Positions 7,931 to 15,977 of a stretch of 16,392 nucleotides of DNA are shown piece after piece. The position numbers and the translations under genes were made by a program. The stretch spans positions 1 through 16,392 of the forward strand of contig DATBIO010000156.1 in NCBI GenBank assembly GCA_036556965.1, in the 5' to 3' direction. This DNA comes from DATBIO01 sp036556965. GTDB lineage: Bacteria; Acidobacteriota; Vicinamibacteria; Fen-336. Under the pieces are notes generated by a model. That model was not told where the DNA came from. It saw nothing but the letters and a program-made list of their open reading frames with translations, and searched no databases. How positions within the stretch are numbered: the first letter of the stretch is position 1; each line of letters opens with the position of its first letter.

Positions 7931-8181
7931 GCGAGAACGGAGCCACGCTGGGACAGATCGTGCTCTATCACGCCAAGGACGGCGACGACACGCCGGAGCT
8001 GGTCAAGTACCCCCTCACCGCCGGCCTCGACCTCTTCGCCGCCATCGTCTCCCGCGTCCACCCCGGCGGCCTGGTGGACCTCATGGTCATCGACCCCTCC
8101 AAGGGCCCCATGCCGCGCTGGAAGGTGCCCCAGGCCGAGTCCCCGCGCGAGGGCCACTGGTCGCTGCGGCCCGGAGCCTGA
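7927..8181 (+). CDS. Small protein, possibly SH3-like barrel
   Basis: An 84-aa protein starting with GTG at 7927, overlapping the molybdoenzyme stop by four bases (GTGA), which indicates translational coupling. It lies in the tail of a far longer open frame that is otherwise antisense/alternate-frame noise, so automated calling could miss it. The pattern GQIVLYHAKDGDDTPEL, then AAIVSRVHPGGLVDLMVI, and GHWSLRP at the end resembles short single-domain beta-barrel proteins (IVxY...G, AAIV.RV...G.VxL, G.W..P) often found in phage and bacterial genomes as proteins of unknown function. No signal peptide or membrane segment is present. As the last gene of the amidase/oxidoreductase operon it may be an accessory factor, but nothing in the sequence shows how. 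The family resemblance is from pattern memory and is tentative. Confidence 0.7.
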   Translation: MSENGATLGQIVLYHAKDGDDTPELVKYPLTAGLDLFAAIVSRVHPGGLVDLMVIDPSKGPMPRWKVPQAESPREGHWSLRPGA

Positions 8182-8190
8182 GGGAAGGGA

Positions 8191-8781
8191 TCAGGCCGAG
8201 GGAGCACGGTCCGCCAGCGCGCGCTCGATGCGCCGGTCGGGGACCAGCCAGATGAGGGCCACCAGCACGTAGAGAGCGCAGGCGGCGTGCGGGCTGGCGA
8301 AGGCCACGGGGATGGCCACCGCGTAGATCACCACCGAGACCACGCCCTTGGCGTCGCGTCCCAGGGCGGCGGCGAGGGCCGACTCGCTCCCGTGGTGCGC
8401 GAGCAGGGTGTGGGCGAGGATCCAGTAGGCGCACCCGCTCAGCAGCATGACCACGCCGTAGGCGGCCACGGGCCAGGAGGCGAAGCGGCTCTCGCCCATC
8501 CAGCTGGTCACGAAGGGGATGAGCGAGAGCCAGAACAGCAGGTGGAGGTTCGCCCACAGGACCTTGCCGTTGACCTGCCGCACCGCCTGCAGCAGGTGGT
8601 GGTGGTTGTTCCAGTAGAGCCCCACGAACACGAAGCTGAGCAGGTAGCTCAGGAAGGCCGGCACCAGCGGGCGCAGCGCGCTCCATTCCGCCGTGTGCGG
8701 GGCCTTCAGCTCCAGCACCATGATGGTGATGATGATGGCGAGGACGCCGTCGCTGAAGGCCTCGAGCCGTCCCTTGCCCAC
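8191..8781 (-). CDS. TMEM175-family (DUF1211) potassium channel-like protein
   Basis: A 196-aa membrane protein starting with GTG. The signature of the TMEM175 family, Arg-x3-Phe-Ser-Asp-Gly, is seen as RLEAFSDGVLAIIITIMVLEL (Arg5, Phe9-Gly12 at the start of the first helix). Six hydrophobic helices can be placed near 11-27, 40-57, 78-94, 104-125, 147-163 and 165-181, with WNNHHHLL between the second and third. Family members studied in bacteria and lysosomes conduct K+ without the classical TVGYG filter; none is present here. The gene follows glnK on the same strand after 72 bp, but no promoter or terminator stands out, so it could be the distal gene of that unit. Its 3' end is only 10 bp from the convergent 84-aa gene. 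Ion selectivity is inferred from the family. Confidence 0.85.
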   Translation of the reverse strand: MGKGRLEAFSDGVLAIIITIMVLELKAPHTAEWSALRPLVPAFLSYLLSFVFVGLYWNNHHHLLQAVRQVNGKVLWANLHLLFWLSLIPFVTSWMGESRFASWPVAAYGVVMLLSGCAYWILAHTLLAHHGSESALAAALGRDAKGVVSVVIYAVAIPVAFASPHAACALYVLVALIWLVPDRRIERALADRAPSA

Positions 8782-8853
8782 GCTCCGCAGTGTACCCGTG
8801 GAGGGCGCGTCGCCCCCGCGGCCCTTGCCCGCGCCAGGGGGGGTGTTCGGTGG

Positions 8854-9222
8854 CTAGACCTCGGCCGCCACCGGCTCGACGGGCGTCACCGCCGCCTGGT
8901 CCTCCTCGCCCGTGCGGATGCGGTAGACCTTCTCCACGGGCAGGACGAAGATCTTGCCGTCGCCGACCTCGCCCGTGCGCGCGGCCCCGAGGATGGCGGC
9001 CACGGTGGGCTCCACGAAGTGGTCGGACACGCCGATCTCCAGGCGGACCTTCTCGCTGAGCTCCATCTTCACCGTGGTCCCGCGATAGGTCTCCACCCGC
9101 TCGGTCTCGCCCCCGTGTCCCTGCACGCGGCTGAGGCTCAGGCCCCGGACCTCGGCCCGGAAGAGCGCCTCCAGCACGTCGCTCAGCCTCTCCGTGCGCA
9201 CGATGGCCACCACGAGCTTCAT
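8854..9222 (-). CDS. glnK: PII nitrogen regulatory protein
   Basis: A 122-aa PII trimer subunit, which senses ATP/ADP and 2-oxoglutarate and gates the Amt channel. Family landmarks align without gaps to the E. coli numbering: the T-loop contains ETYRGTTVKMEL (Tyr46, Arg47, Gly48), Lys58 is kept, the B-loop is TGEVGDGKIFV (83-93), and the C-loop is VYRIRTGE. Two T-loop residues are changed: Tyr51, the uridylylation site, is Val, and Gln39, which helps bind Mg-ATP/2-oxoglutarate, is Glu. Signalling by uridylylation at Tyr51 is therefore not possible, and ligand response may differ. The C-terminus has about ten residues beyond the usual 112. The ATG overlaps the amt stop by four bases (ATGA), the classical amtB-glnK coupling. 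The symbol rests on that linkage. Confidence 0.93.
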   Translation of the reverse strand: MKLVVAIVRTERLSDVLEALFRAEVRGLSLSRVQGHGGETERVETYRGTTVKMELSEKVRLEIGVSDHFVEPTVAAILGAARTGEVGDGKIFVLPVEKVYRIRTGEEDQAAVTPVEPVAAEV

Positions 9223-10514
9223 GCCCGGCTCCCTTCCGTGACCAGGGCGGGCGCGGGCGCGGGCCGCGCGGTTCCCGCGTCGGGCAGGACGAGGATCGCG
9301 CCCTCGTCCCGCGCGTATGCCTCCTCTCCGTGCTGGCTGACGTCGAGGCCGAGCCCTTCCTCGCGCGCGGCCACGCGCAGCGGCGCCACCAGGGCCACCA
9401 CCCGCAGGACCACCACCGTGCCCGCCGCGCTGAACAGCGCCGCCGCCAGCACCGCCACCGCCTGCACCACGAGCTGGCGGGGGTTGCCGAAGAGCAGCCC
9501 GTCCGCCACCCCGTTCCAGGACTTCTGCGCGAGCACGCCCGTGAGGAGGGCGCCCGTGAGCCCGCCCAGGCCGTGCGCCGCCACCACGTCGAGCGAGTCG
9601 TCGATGCGCGTGCGCGCGCGCCAGAGCAGCGCGTAGTAGCTCGGCACCACGCCCAGCGCGCCCACGGCCAAGGCGCCCAGGGGCCCCACCAGGCCCGCCG
9701 CGGGCGTGATGGCCACCAGGCCCACCACGATGCCCGTGGCCGCGCCCGCGGCGGTGACCCGTCCGGTGCGCCGCAGGTCGAGCAGCGACCACACCACGAG
9801 GCCGGCCGCGGGGGCCAGGAGCGTGTTGGTGAAGGCCAGGGCCGCCGCCGCGGTGGCCCCCAGCGCGCTGCCCGCGTTGAAGCCGAACCAGCCGAACCAC
9901 AGCAGCCCCGTGCCGATCAGCGTCATGGGCAGGTTGTGGGGGAGGATGGCCTGCCGCGCGAAGTCCTTGCGCGGGCGGAGCAGGAGGGCGGCCACCCGGG
10001 CCGCCGCGCCCGCGTTCACGTGCACCACGGTGCCCCCCGCGTAGTCCAGCGCGCCCAGCGCGCCCAGCCAGCCGCCGCCCCATACCCAGTGCGCGAGCGG
10101 CGCGTAGACCACGAGCGACCAGAGGGTGAGGAAGGCGAGGTAGGGGCCGAAGCGCATCCGCTCCACGATGGCCCCCGAGATGAGGGCGGCGGTGATGACG
10201 GCGAAGGTGCCCTGGTAGGCCATGAAGAGGAGGTGGGGGATGGTCCCCTGGGCCTCCAGCCCCACCCCGGCCAGGCCGGCGCGCGACAGGCCGCCCAGCA
10301 GCGCGTTGCCGGGGGCGAAGGCCAGCGTGTACCCCAGCAGGGCCCAGGCCACGCCCACGAAGCCCACCGCCACCACGCTCATCATGAGAGTGTTCAGCGC
10401 GTTCTTGGCCCGCACCATGCCGCCGTAGAAGAGGCCCAGCGCGGGCGTCATCAGCAGCACCATCGCCGTGGCCACCAGCATCCAGGCCACGTCCGCCCCG
10501 TTCACTCCGGTCAT
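9219..10514 (-). CDS. amt: Ammonium channel Amt/AmtB
   Basis: A 431-aa polytopic membrane protein of the Amt/Mep/Rh family, which conducts ammonium across the cytoplasmic membrane. Key residues by family alignment are present: Phe104 and Phe212 (Phe gate), Asp157 in GALDYAGG, the twin histidines His165 (GGTVVHVNAG) and His314 (VAAHGLGG), and Ser216 in FNAGSA. The cytoplasmic tail has GLDVSQHGEEAY, typical of PII-regulated transporters. The first helix starts close to the N-terminus, with no obvious signal peptide. The ATG at 10514 is chosen over upstream starts because GGGAGG lies four bases before it and the upstream codons give no extra conserved sequence. The gene is preceded by a sigma54-like promoter and two palindromes, and followed by glnK with a four-base overlap. 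Confidence 0.95.
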   Translation of the reverse strand: MTGVNGADVAWMLVATAMVLLMTPALGLFYGGMVRAKNALNTLMMSVVAVGFVGVAWALLGYTLAFAPGNALLGGLSRAGLAGVGLEAQGTIPHLLFMAYQGTFAVITAALISGAIVERMRFGPYLAFLTLWSLVVYAPLAHWVWGGGWLGALGALDYAGGTVVHVNAGAAARVAALLLRPRKDFARQAILPHNLPMTLIGTGLLWFGWFGFNAGSALGATAAAALAFTNTLLAPAAGLVVWSLLDLRRTGRVTAAGAATGIVVGLVAITPAAGLVGPLGALAVGALGVVPSYYALLWRARTRIDDSLDVVAAHGLGGLTGALLTGVLAQKSWNGVADGLLFGNPRQLVVQAVAVLAAALFSAAGTVVVLRVVALVAPLRVAAREEGLGLDVSQHGEEAYARDEGAILVLPDAGTARPAPAPALVTEGSRA

Positions 10515-10518
10515 CGCA

Positions 10519-10524
10519 CCTCCC
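10519..10524 (-). promoter_or_regulatory. Ribosome binding site of amt
   Basis: GGGAGG on the minus strand, four bases before the ATG at 10514. It selects this start over an in-frame start 23 codons upstream (10583), whose extra residues would also place the gene start upstream of the proposed promoter. Confidence 0.85.
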
Positions 10525-10540
10525 ACCGCGGCCGCCGTGG

Positions 10541-10556
10541 AGCAAGAAGCGTGCGC
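10541..10556 (-). promoter_or_regulatory. Candidate sigma54 promoter of amt-glnK
   Basis: On the minus strand GCGCACG-CTTC-TTGCT fits TGGCACG-N4-TTGCW at 10 of 12 conserved positions, with correct -24/-12 spacing. The mismatches are the first T and the first G of the -24 GG, which is normally well kept, so the call is moderate. The start of transcription would be near 10530, giving a 16-base leader containing the GGGAGG site. The activator gene just upstream and two palindromes at enhancer distance support the call. Confidence 0.5.
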
Positions 10557-10607
10557 GGCGGCGGCCCGCGCAAGTGCCGGCAAACAAAGGGCGCCTCGGG
10601 ACGCGCG

Positions 10608-10623
10608 CCGACAGGGATGTCGG
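10608..10623. promoter_or_regulatory. Palindromic operator site A (CCGACA-N4-TGTCGG)
   Basis: A perfect 6-bp inverted repeat around GGGA: CCGACA-GGGA-TGTCGG. It lies about 85 bp upstream of the predicted amt start, a usual place for a sigma54 activator site. A 16-bp symmetric site suits a Fis-type helix-turn-helix dimer. No T-run follows on either strand, so it is unlikely to be an intrinsic terminator. Confidence 0.55.
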
Positions 10624-10637
10624 GGCGCGGCGGCATG

Positions 10638-10653
10638 CCGACATTTTTGTGGG
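10638..10653. promoter_or_regulatory. Palindromic operator site B
   Basis: CCGACA-TTTT-TGTGGG, the same inverted repeat as site A with one arm mismatch. Its centre is 30 bp from that of site A (about three helical turns), so bound dimers would sit on nearly the same face. It begins just after the activator stop codon. A separate perfect palindrome, CGGCATGCCG (10631-10640), abuts and overlaps it by three bases. Confidence 0.5.
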
Positions 10654-10655
10654 AG

Positions 10656-12179
<1,524 letters not shown>

Positions 12180-12187
12180 GCGATGAT

Positions 12188-12203
12188 CCTACAGAAATGT
12201 CGG
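12188..12203. promoter_or_regulatory. Palindromic operator site C
   Basis: CCTACA-GAAA-TGTCGG, matching site A at 13 of 16 positions and keeping the ACA-N4-TGT core. It lies 9-24 bases before the GTG of the activator gene, in the short divergent region shared with the DUF4412-like gene. A position this close to the start suggests autoregulation, probably repression. Confidence 0.5.
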
Positions 12204-12257
12204 ACCGGCGGGAAGAGGCGACGCGAACGTCGTCCGGCCGCGGGCTAAGATGCGCCC

Positions 12258-12935
12258 GTGCTCGGACTCCTCGTCCTGGTCCTCCTGGCCAAGGCGCCGC
12301 CGCAGGTCTACTTCGAGCAGACCACCACCACCTCGGTGGCGGGCGAGGCCCCGGGTCCCGGTGTCCGGTCGCGCGTGTGGTACGCCGCGCAGCGGATGCG
12401 GATGGAGGCCGGAGGAGCGGGGGAGGGCGTGGCCCTCATCCTGCGCCTCGACCAGGGCCTGGCCTACCGCATCGACCCCGCGCGCAAGGAGGCCGTCCGC
12501 CTGGACCTGGCTGCCCTGCGCACGCGCGTGCGCGAGGACTCGGCGGCGGCGGGCATGCTCATGGGAGGCGACGCCAGCTTTCGGGTCTCGGCGCTCCCCG
12601 GGACCCGGCGCATCGCCGGTTTCGACTGCCAGGGCTACCGCCTGCGCGCCGGCTCGACCACGATGGACGTGCAGGTGGCCCCGGGGGCGCCCGCGCGGGT
12701 GGACGCGTTCGCGGAGTTCCTCTCCTGGTCGGGCGTGGGCGACGCCGCGCCCGGCCTCGTGGAGGCCATCCGCGCGCTGCCCGGCTTCCCCCTGGAGACC
12801 CGCTCGCGGGTGGCCGTGCTGGACGAGGTCCGCGAGACGGTCTCCACCATCACCGTCGTGCGCGTGGGCCCGGTGGAGCCCGCGCGCTACGATCCACCCC
12901 CGGGCTACCGGATCCTGGACGACGGAGAACGCTGA
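12258..12935 (+). CDS. Secreted DUF4412-like protein
   Basis: The 225-aa product starts with GTG and a short hydrophobic signal-like segment, LGLLVLVLLAKA, with mature sequence from about residue 13. The body reads like a LolA/DUF4412-type beta-rich domain: VYFEQTTTTSV, YAAQRMRMEAG, LILRLDQGLAYRIDPARKEA and a single pair of clustered hydrophobics around GFDCQGYRL. Such proteins are usually periplasmic, of unknown role, and this call is by pattern only. It heads a plus-strand cluster: the next gene starts 10 bases after its stop. No convincing sigma70 promoter is seen; a TAAGAT at 12246-12251 lies too close to the GTG to give a leader. An in-frame upstream start was not seen; an ATG at 12250 is in another frame. 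Confidence 0.7.
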   Translation: MLGLLVLVLLAKAPPQVYFEQTTTTSVAGEAPGPGVRSRVWYAAQRMRMEAGGAGEGVALILRLDQGLAYRIDPARKEAVRLDLAALRTRVREDSAAAGMLMGGDASFRVSALPGTRRIAGFDCQGYRLRAGSTTMDVQVAPGAPARVDAFAEFLSWSGVGDAAPGLVEAIRALPGFPLETRSRVAVLDEVRETVSTITVVRVGPVEPARYDPPPGYRILDDGER

Positions 12936-12940
12936 GGAGG
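12934..12940 (+). promoter_or_regulatory. Ribosome binding site of the holin-4-like gene
   Basis: GAGGAGG overlaps the last two bases of the upstream stop codon and ends five bases before the ATG at 12946. It fixes that start and suggests that the two genes are co-translated. Confidence 0.8.
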
Positions 12941-12945
12941 CTCGA

Positions 12946-13284
12946 ATGCGCATCCTGCTGGCCATCGTCTTCAACGCGGTGGCGCTGTTCGCCACCACCT
13001 TCGTGCCCGGCATCGCCTGGAACGGCAACATCGTGAGCCTGCTCGTGGCGGGCGCGGTCTGGGGCCTCTTCAACCTCATCGTCAAGCCGCTGGCCATGCT
13101 GCTCTCGCTGCCCCTGCTGATCCTGACCCTGGGGATCTTCTACTTCATCCTGAACGGCATCCTTCTCTGGGCGGCGTCGTTCTTCCTGCCCGGCTACCGA
13201 GTGGACGGCATCGTGGCCGGCATCCTGGGCGCGCTGGTGCTGACCCTCGTGAACTGGGCCCTGGAGGCGCTGTTCGGGAAGTGA
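12946..13284 (+). CDS. Phage-holin-4-superfamily membrane protein
   Basis: A 112-aa integral membrane protein with four hydrophobic helices, near residues 1-22, 28-45, 50-78 and 85-108. The pattern FNAVALFATTFVPG, then VWGLFNLIVKPLAML, then LLILTLGIFYFILNGILL and VNWALEALFGK matches the chromosomal family usually annotated 'phage holin family protein' (the YvlD/four-TM group). Despite the name, members are common chromosomal inner-membrane proteins, and no endolysin or phage gene is near, so a lysis role should not be assumed. The start has an excellent GAGGAGG site. Its stop overlaps the next start by four bases (GTGA at 13281-13284), so it is part of the same transcript as the hydrolase. 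Confidence 0.85.
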   Translation: MRILLAIVFNAVALFATTFVPGIAWNGNIVSLLVAGAVWGLFNLIVKPLAMLLSLPLLILTLGIFYFILNGILLWAASFFLPGYRVDGIVAGILGALVLTLVNWALEALFGK

Positions 13285-14993
13285 CCGCGCTGGCCCTCGT
13301 CCTCCTGGCCGGCGCGCCCTTCCTCGAGCAGGACGTGGGCGTGCGCATGCGCGACGGGGTCACCCTGCGCGCGGACGTCTGGCGCCCGGCGGCGCGGGGG
13401 CGCTTCCCCACCCTGGTCTACCGCACGCCCTACGACCGCAAGCAGGCTCCCGCGAGCTACACGACGATCCGGCGCGCGGTGGAGCGCGGGTACGCCGTGG
13501 TGGCCCAGGACGTGCGCGGGCGCCACGGGTCGGAGGGCGAGTTCGTGCCCTACGCCAACGAAGGCCGCGACGGCTACGACACCATCGAGTGGGCGGCGGC
13601 GCAGCCGTGGTCGGACGGCCGCGTGGGGACCTTCGGCCTCTCCTACCCCGGAGCGGCGCAGTGGCTGGCCGCGCTGGAGGCTCCGCCGCACCTGCTGGCC
13701 ATGGTGCCGGCCATGACCTTCTCCACCGCCCGCAACTTCATCTACTCGGGCGGCGTCTTCGACATGTCCTGGACGGCCTGGATCTGGAACACCATCGCCG
13801 CCGACGTGCGCGCCCGCAAGGGCCTCCCCGGCCCGCGCGCGGACGAGGCGGTGGAGAGGGAATGGGCGCGGCTGGGGCCCCTCGTGCAGCGGAGGCTGCC
13901 CATTTCCGACCTCCCGGAGTTCAGGGAGGTGGCGCCCTTCCTCTTCGAGTGGATGCGCCATCCCCCGGGCGATCCCTACTGGGACTTCCTGGAGGTGCGG
14001 GGCAGGTACGGCCGCGTGACGGCGGCGGTGCTGAACCTGTCGGGCTGGCACGACGAGGCCTACGGGCCCGAGGGCGCCATCACGAACTTCCGGGGCCTGG
14101 TGGCGGCGCGCGCGGGAGCACCGCCGCGCGCCCGCCTGCTCCTCGGCCCCTGGATCCACGGCTCCGCCACCATGAACGCGCGCGACGGCCAGGTGCGCGC
14201 GGGGGACCGCGCCTTCGGTCCCGCCGCGGCCATCGACTACGACGAGACGATCCTGCGCTTCATGGACCGCCACGTCCGCGGCCTCGACAACGGGCTCGAC
14301 GGCGAGAAGCCGGTGCGCGTGTTCGTGATGGGGGAGGACGCCTGGCGCGACGAGGACGCCTGGCCGCCGCCCTCGGCCCGGCCCCTCGTCCTCCACCTGC
14401 ACGCGGGCGGCGCGCTGCGGGAGGCGCCGGCGGAGGCCGAGTCCGCCGCGAGCACGTTCGTGTCCGACCCGCAGGACCCGGTGGCCGACACCTACGCCCC
14501 CGCGCCCGGCGCGCACGACTATCGCGCCCTGGCCGCGCGCAAGGACCTGCTCGTCTTCGAAACGGAGCCGCTGGCCGCGGACCTGCGCGTGGTGGGCCCG
14601 CTCTCCGCCGCCATCCACCTCTCCGCGGACGCGCCCGACGCCGACCTCTGGGTGAAGGTGTTCGACGTGGCCCCCGACGGGACCGCCTTCAACCTGATGA
14701 GCCCCGGCCTCGACGTGCGCCGGGCCAGCTACGAGGGCGGCGGTCCCGCGCGGAAGCCGCTGGTGCCGGGGCAGGTCCGCTCCCTGGCCTTCGACGACAT
14801 GGTCACGGCCAACCTCTTCCGTCGCGGCCACCGCCTGCGCGTGGTGCTGGCCGCCGCCTTCTTTCCGCACTTCTCGCGCAACCTCCACACGGGCGAGCTG
14901 GAGACGGTCTCCGCCGTCACGCGCACGGCGGCGCTGACGGTCCACCACGACCGGCGCCATCCGTCGCGCGTGACGCTCTCCGTGGTGCCGTGA
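13281..14993 (+). CDS. CocE/NonD-family serine hydrolase
   Basis: A 570-aa alpha/beta hydrolase of the X-Pro dipeptidyl-peptidase/cocaine esterase family. A weak signal-like segment (VTALALVLLAGAP) precedes VRMRDGVTLRADVWRP, the family start of the catalytic domain. The triad can be placed: Ser121 in FGLSYPGA, Asp258 in LNLSGWHDEAY and His293 in LLGPWIHGSA, at positions very close to those in bacterial cocaine esterase. The C-terminal part from about 380 to 568 fits the jelly-roll PepX_C domain (ADLWVKVFDVAPDG, NLFRRGHRLRVVL). Family members cleave esters, amides or proline dipeptides, so the substrate is not predictable. The GTG start overlaps the preceding stop, and the next start overlaps its own stop, by four bases each. 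Periplasmic export is likely but unproven. Confidence 0.92.
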   Translation: MTALALVLLAGAPFLEQDVGVRMRDGVTLRADVWRPAARGRFPTLVYRTPYDRKQAPASYTTIRRAVERGYAVVAQDVRGRHGSEGEFVPYANEGRDGYDTIEWAAAQPWSDGRVGTFGLSYPGAAQWLAALEAPPHLLAMVPAMTFSTARNFIYSGGVFDMSWTAWIWNTIAADVRARKGLPGPRADEAVEREWARLGPLVQRRLPISDLPEFREVAPFLFEWMRHPPGDPYWDFLEVRGRYGRVTAAVLNLSGWHDEAYGPEGAITNFRGLVAARAGAPPRARLLLGPWIHGSATMNARDGQVRAGDRAFGPAAAIDYDETILRFMDRHVRGLDNGLDGEKPVRVFVMGEDAWRDEDAWPPPSARPLVLHLHAGGALREAPAEAESAASTFVSDPQDPVADTYAPAPGAHDYRALAARKDLLVFETEPLAADLRVVGPLSAAIHLSADAPDADLWVKVFDVAPDGTAFNLMSPGLDVRRASYEGGGPARKPLVPGQVRSLAFDDMVTANLFRRGHRLRVVLAAAFFPHFSRNLHTGELETVSAVTRTAALTVHHDRRHPSRVTLSVVP

Positions 14994-15937
14994 CCGCGCG
15001 CTTCCTTTCCATGCTGATCGCGGCGGCGCTGGCCGGGGGCTGCGCCGTCCCGCCGGGCGCCGGGCCCACCCCCGTGGAAGCGGCCTGCCCCGCGGAGACC
15101 GCGGGAGACGCGACGCGGTGGCTGGCCGCCGTGGAGACGGGGCAGGAAGCGGAGGCCCTGAGGCTGGCCGCGATCCTGGCGCCGGCGAGCCGGATGCGCC
15201 CCGCGGATCCCGCCTACGCCGCGTTCTTCACCGCGGAGGGGATGGACCCGGCCTTCCTCGCCGCCGGCTTCGGGCACTGGGACTACCAGGCCTGGAGCCA
15301 CGCCGCGTTCTTCGCCGGCCTGGCCCGGGACACGGTGGCGGGCCGGGCCGACGCCGATCGGGCGCTCTTCGAAGCGGTGGCCGCGCACCTGACCGACCCG
15401 GATCCTCCCAACCCGGGCGCCTTCTGGCCCTTCCGCATCTGGCAGGCCGGGCGCGGGTTCTGCGACCGCCAGGCATGGGTGCTGGCCGAGCTCTTCTACC
15501 AGCGGGGCGCCGACGTGAAGATCGTCTACCTGCGGGACCCCGTCACCCTGGAGTCGCCGCACACCATCACCCAGGTGCGCCACGAGGGGCGGGCCATGAC
15601 CGCCGACCCGCTCTCCGAGATCGCGCTGCCCGGGGTGACGGTGGCCCAGGTGGCCCGGGACCCGGAGCTGGCCCGCCGCCTCTGGCCGGACAACCGCAGC
15701 TGGCAGAGCGCCATCACCGCCGCGGCGCTGTGGGTGCCCGCCTACCCGCAGGACTACGCGCCGCGGAACCAGCTCCTGCAGGAGAGGCTGCGCGCCTGCC
15801 TCGGTACCCGCGCCCCGCGCTTCGGCGAGGACCCGGCGGCGCGGCTTCAGGCCTGGCCGGCCGAGCGCGAAGGGATGCCGACGGCGCTCTGGTTCTATCC
15901 CCTGCGCCTGCTGAACTGGGAAATGCTCTACGGCTAG
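14990..15937 (+). CDS. Lipoprotein with transglutaminase-like Cys-His-Asp triad
   Basis: A 315-aa protein starting with GTG at 14990, four bases inside the hydrolase stop. It lies in the tail of a much longer open frame that is otherwise off-frame. The N-terminus FLSMLIAAALAGGCAVP is a lipoprotein signal with Cys18 as the likely lipidated residue (slightly non-standard lipobox AGGC). The region about 148-208 resembles a transglutaminase/cysteine-protease core: GRGFCDRQAWVLAELFYQRG with Cys158, then SPHTITQVRHEG with His191, and MTADPLSE with Asp206. Spacing and order fit the Cys-His-Asp triad of that superfamily. The flanking parts are not recognised: a helical N-terminal half and a Trp/Tyr-rich tail (YPLRLLNWEMLYG). 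It may be an envelope protease or a crosslinking/amidase enzyme. The call is by motif only. Confidence 0.75.
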   Translation: MTARFLSMLIAAALAGGCAVPPGAGPTPVEAACPAETAGDATRWLAAVETGQEAEALRLAAILAPASRMRPADPAYAAFFTAEGMDPAFLAAGFGHWDYQAWSHAAFFAGLARDTVAGRADADRALFEAVAAHLTDPDPPNPGAFWPFRIWQAGRGFCDRQAWVLAELFYQRGADVKIVYLRDPVTLESPHTITQVRHEGRAMTADPLSEIALPGVTVAQVARDPELARRLWPDNRSWQSAITAAALWVPAYPQDYAPRNQLLQERLRACLGTRAPRFGEDPAARLQAWPAEREGMPTALWFYPLRLLNWEMLYG

Positions 15938-15977
15938 AAGGGACGCGCCGGGCTTCGAGGCTGTCGGGCACGCCCCC

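Noticed and set aside
10575..10600. Alternative sigma54 box in TTTGCCGGCACTTGC
   Set aside because: GGCAC and TTGC are adjacent instead of being separated by the required spacer, so the -24/-12 geometry fails.
12182..12192. TAGGAT just before the activator gene as a -10 box
   Set aside because: It is only four bases from the GTG, so transcription would begin within the start codon; the only -35 match is weak, and AGGA serves better as a ribosome site.
12946..13284. Evidence of a prophage from the 'holin' family name
   Set aside because: No other phage gene, integrase or attachment site is seen; this family is widespread on chromosomes.
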